In this document: piece after piece, positions 5,666 through 7,654 of the stretch
Numbering within the stretch: the first letter of the stretch is position 1
Layout of the letters: every line of letters begins with the position of its first letter
Assembly: GCA_031289625.1 (NCBI GenBank)
Contig: JAITPB010000133.1
Span: forward strand, 1-7,654
Origin: Clostridiales bacterium
Lineage (GTDB): Bacteria > Bacillota > Clostridia > Lachnospirales > WQUN01
Length of the DNA: 7,654 nt
Direction: 5' to 3'
The notes under the pieces: generated by a model
Seen by the model: the letters and a program-made list of their open reading frames with translations, nothing else
Databases searched by the model: none
Told to the model about the DNA's origin: nothing
Position numbers and translations under genes: made by a program

Positions 5666-6850
5666 ATGAGTAAGAGTCATGCTTTTGGCGCAAAAAAGAA
5701 GATTTCCCCTCTCCGTGCCGCTGTTAGGGCGCTTGTCTGTTTTTTTGCTGTGATTTTGGCCGCTGTATCGCTGCTGCTTGTCCTGGCATATTCGGCGACG
5801 AACGCGGTCATGAAGACGGATTCGGCTGAACAGCAGCTGTGGCTCGACTCACTTCGCTCAAACCCCGGCGCACCCGTGAATGAGCAATCTTTTGCGGATT
5901 TCAGTCTTGAAACAGCCAACCCCAAAATCAATGAGGTTCGCCTGGTGTCCTCACACAACAGCTATCGGCGTGACATGATTGAACCGATTTCCACTGTGTT
6001 CCATGCGTTCGTACCAAACCGTATTGATTTTCAATATGTTTATGAAAAACCGCACCTCTCTGAGCAGCTGGATTCCGGTGTGCGCGGGCTGGAGCTGGAC
6101 GTCCATGTTGAAAAAGACTCAATACGTGTTTATCACTTATACCCATTTGACGCGCATACCAACGGGAACGACTGGCTGTTAGCGCTGGAAGAGCTGAAAA
6201 TCTGGTCGGATAACAACCCAAATCACTTCCCTTTAATGGTATGTGTTGAGTTTAAAAATACGGCAGCATTCTTTAACCCAAAATATCTTAAGGATAAAAC
6301 CGAGGCTGTCCGCAGGCTGAATGATTCGTTTGCGGAGATTTTCGGCGAAGATGATTTGATCCTGCCAAAAGATGTTCTGGGTGAATATTCAAACATGGCG
6401 GAAGCCGTGAACGCCGGAAACTGGCCGACTTATCAGCAAACAAAGGGGAAAATCCTCTTCTATGCCAATCTTGGTATTGAAGACGAGCTGATACAAATTG
6501 ATCCCACACAAAAAACGCTCAATATGTTTATTTCCGCCGAAATCACCGCGGATGCGTCAACAGGTTCGCTTTCCAAAAACGCCGCAATTGCAATAATAGA
6601 CGGTATGTCCACCGACGCAATGGCGCAGCGGACAAAGGGATATGTTGATGTGGGTTACCTTGTGCGGCAGGGCGGCAATGTTTATACTGGGGAAAAAGAC
6701 GGCAAAATCATATTCCATGAAGACCGCGTGGAACAACTTTACGCTTCTCAGGCACAGCTTTACAATACAGATCTGCTTGAATGTGCCATTACCCCCAAAA
6801 TGGATTTTTGGTTGACGTATCAAGGAAAGTATCTGGCCCTTGTTTCATAA
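5666..6850 (+). CDS. Membrane-anchored Ca2+-dependent PI-phospholipase C-like protein
   Basis: A 394-aa protein with a basic N-terminus and one hydrophobic segment (about 20-43), either a signal anchor or a signal peptide, so the catalytic part lies outside the membrane. The domain fits the Ca2+-dependent phosphoinositide phospholipase C family (PF16670 / SaPLC1-like) of the TIM-barrel PLC superfamily: 'LVSSHNSY' with catalytic His H97, 'LSEQLDSGVRGLELDVH' (131-147) with E143 and D145 as likely Ca2+ ligands, second His H157 in 'RVYHLYP', and E195 in 'VCVEFK'. In the Streptomyces enzyme this fold cleaves phosphatidylinositol; here the true lipid or phosphodiester substrate is unknown. Length is normal for the family and the core residues are present. 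The start follows GGGG (5656-5659) by 6 nt, a modest ribosome binding site. It is divergent from the ATPase-VWA operon and converges on a lipoprotein gene, so it is probably its own transcription unit. Confidence 0.87.
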   Translation: MSKSHAFGAKKKISPLRAAVRALVCFFAVILAAVSLLLVLAYSATNAVMKTDSAEQQLWLDSLRSNPGAPVNEQSFADFSLETANPKINEVRLVSSHNSYRRDMIEPISTVFHAFVPNRIDFQYVYEKPHLSEQLDSGVRGLELDVHVEKDSIRVYHLYPFDAHTNGNDWLLALEELKIWSDNNPNHFPLMVCVEFKNTAAFFNPKYLKDKTEAVRRLNDSFAEIFGEDDLILPKDVLGEYSNMAEAVNAGNWPTYQQTKGKILFYANLGIEDELIQIDPTQKTLNMFISAEITADASTGSLSKNAAIAIIDGMSTDAMAQRTKGYVDVGYLVRQGGNVYTGEKDGKIIFHEDRVEQLYASQAQLYNTDLLECAITPKMDFWLTYQGKYLALVS

Positions 6851-6865
6851 ACAACGAAGGTGTAG

Positions 6866-6889
6866 ATGATGAATCACTGGAATCATCAT
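6866..6889. terminator. Inverted repeat between convergent genes
   Basis: ATGATGA (6866-6872) and TCATCAT (6883-6889) form a 7-bp stem with a 10-nt loop, 16 nt after the phospholipase-like gene and straddling the stop codon of the lipoprotein gene. A T-rich tract (6898-6909) follows at a distance on the plus strand. The stem is AT-rich and weak; it is only a possible terminator for the plus-strand gene. Confidence 0.25.
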
Positions 6890-7518
6890 ATGTAAGCTTT
6901 TTCATTTTTTATTATCTCCGCAAGCGAAATTTTGCATATTTGCCATTTATAAACTTTGTTTTGTTGAAATTCAATTATCAAATATCCGTTGTCGATTTTA
7001 TAGTCACAACGATTAAAGCCTTCATCTGTGCTGAGCGGTTCTGCGTATATTTCCAATACTTGCTCACGCATATCACCTACTTTTATTCCTTCTTTAGTAG
7101 AAATATTTACTGTATAGGCATTTATGATTTCAAGTTTCTCATCTTCATCAAACACAAATCCCAGACCTTTAGGCGTGGATTGAAGTATGCTGCGTCCCTG
7201 CGCAAGAGCCAAATTGGTTGTTTGACCGTCGTGGGCATAAGGCTCAAACAGATAAATAAAATCATCCCAATTGACAATTTCAAGCCACTTTTTTAGCGGC
7301 ATATCAAGCTCAAAATCACTAATATTAAAGTTGGGAAGAACCTTTTCCGTTGTAACTTCTGATGGCTTTGTTTCAGTCACGGTTGCAGTTGTTTTTGGGG
7401 TTTGCGACTGACTTTGCACCGTAGAAGTTTCTTCCGGCAAAAGTTCTTCGTTATTACACCCATACAGGGGTACGAAGAGTATTGCGATAATGCATAGAAA
7501 CAATAAGAATTTTTTCAT
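6886..7518 (-). CDS. Small lipoprotein with a C-terminal SmpA/DUF4309-like domain
   Basis: A 210-aa protein with a lipoprotein signal peptide: MKKF, hydrophobic core (4-17) and lipobox L18-Y-G-C21. It should be lipidated at C21 and held on the outer face of the membrane. A Ser/Thr/Pro/Glu-rich linker (22-60) leads to a globular domain (61-210). 'GIKVGDMREQVLEIYAEP' followed by 'YKIDNGYLIIEFQQNKVYKW' is the pattern of SmpA/BLIP-like folds such as DUF4309 in Firmicute lipoproteins, a tentative match without a known function. The start follows AGGAAGG (7535-7529) by 10 nt. No clear promoter is seen upstream. The gene converges on the phospholipase-like gene with about 35 bp between the two stop codons and is AT-rich compared with it, so the two may differ in origin. 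Confidence 0.85.
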   Translation of the reverse strand: MKKFLLFLCIIAILFVPLYGCNNEELLPEETSTVQSQSQTPKTTATVTETKPSEVTTEKVLPNFNISDFELDMPLKKWLEIVNWDDFIYLFEPYAHDGQTTNLALAQGRSILQSTPKGLGFVFDEDEKLEIINAYTVNISTKEGIKVGDMREQVLEIYAEPLSTDEGFNRCDYKIDNGYLIIEFQQNKVYKWQICKISLAEIIKNEKAYI

Positions 7519-7654
7519 ATGAACATAACCTTCCTAGTGCAGTCATACCTGTTGCGTGGGTTTCAAAATGCGCAAATGAGCTTTTGAGGGTGCGCCCGCC
7601 GTATCCGTATCGTCGGTGCGGTTATTCGTCGGCTATGCCCAACCGCGCGCGGAC
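7519..7654. repeat. Intergenic right edge, possible dispersed repeat
   Basis: No gene is supported. Read on the minus strand, 7545-7600 translates to 'RTLKSSFAHFETHATGMT', a phrase I recall from many short spurious 'hypothetical proteins' in Oscillospiraceae-type genomes, which usually marks an interspersed non-coding repeat. The outer part (7585-7654) is much more GC-rich than the lipoprotein gene beside it. Only the lipoprotein ribosome binding site (7535-7529) is a clear functional element. Confidence 0.35.

Noticed and set aside
6781..7296. A 171-codon plus-strand frame overlapping the end of the phospholipase-like gene and the lipoprotein gene.
   Set aside because: It is antisense to a lipoprotein with a clear signal peptide and is Phe/Tyr/Ile-rich as expected from the complement of AT-rich coding DNA.
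1..7654. CRISPR array, riboswitch, rRNA or phage structural genes.
   Set aside because: No regularly spaced direct repeats, no conserved aptamer core and no rRNA-like or phage-structural stretches were seen on either strand.

Overview
The window looks like chromosomal DNA from a low-to-mid-GC Firmicute, most likely a Clostridia / Oscillospiraceae-type gut bacterium. The signs are a tRNA-Trp very close to the Bacillota form, AGGAGG-type ribosome binding sites, textbook TTGACA/TATAAT promoters, short lipoproteins, and a Ca2+-dependent PI-PLC-type protein. This assignment is inference; no taxonomic marker protein is present.

Left part (1-1500, minus strand) is eroded accessory DNA. At the left edge is the first 19 codons of a gene resembling an IS630-type transposase, behind a consensus promoter. 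It abuts a broken membrane protein with TPR-like 'Y..A...F..LG.Y.DA' repeats (106-696), whose two halves are in different frames joined at an A-rich heptamer. Next is a 5'-truncated remnant (697-843) of a paralogue of the following intact gene, a two-TM small membrane protein (831-1346) that has its own promoter and a dyad across the -35.

A complete tRNA-Trp(CCA) with encoded CCA lies at 1530-1605 (minus) behind a perfect promoter. Two overlapping, mutually exclusive hairpins lie just beyond its 3' end.

The core (1864-5290, minus) is a tightly coupled two-gene operon: a 511-aa AAA+ ATPase of the MoxR/CobS/NorQ type with a long N-terminal extension, then, 4 nt later, a 628-aa protein with a C-terminal von Willebrand A (MIDAS) domain and an N-terminal HExxH...NxxED metallopeptidase-like signature. 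Such ATPase/VWA pairs act as metal-insertion or protein-remodelling machines; the client of this pair is not evident. A 375-bp leader precedes it, containing a good minus-strand promoter and a frame-broken, coding-like remnant.

Divergently on the plus strand (5666-6850) is a membrane-anchored or secreted Ca2+-dependent phosphoinositide phospholipase C-like protein. Convergent to it is a small lipoprotein (6886-7518, minus). The right edge (7519-7654) has no gene but carries sequence that looks like a dispersed intergenic repeat.

The best candidate for an under-described system is the ATPase / metallopeptidase-like-VWA pair, possibly with the divergent phospholipase. The other interesting points are signs of gene decay, duplication and frame disruption around it.
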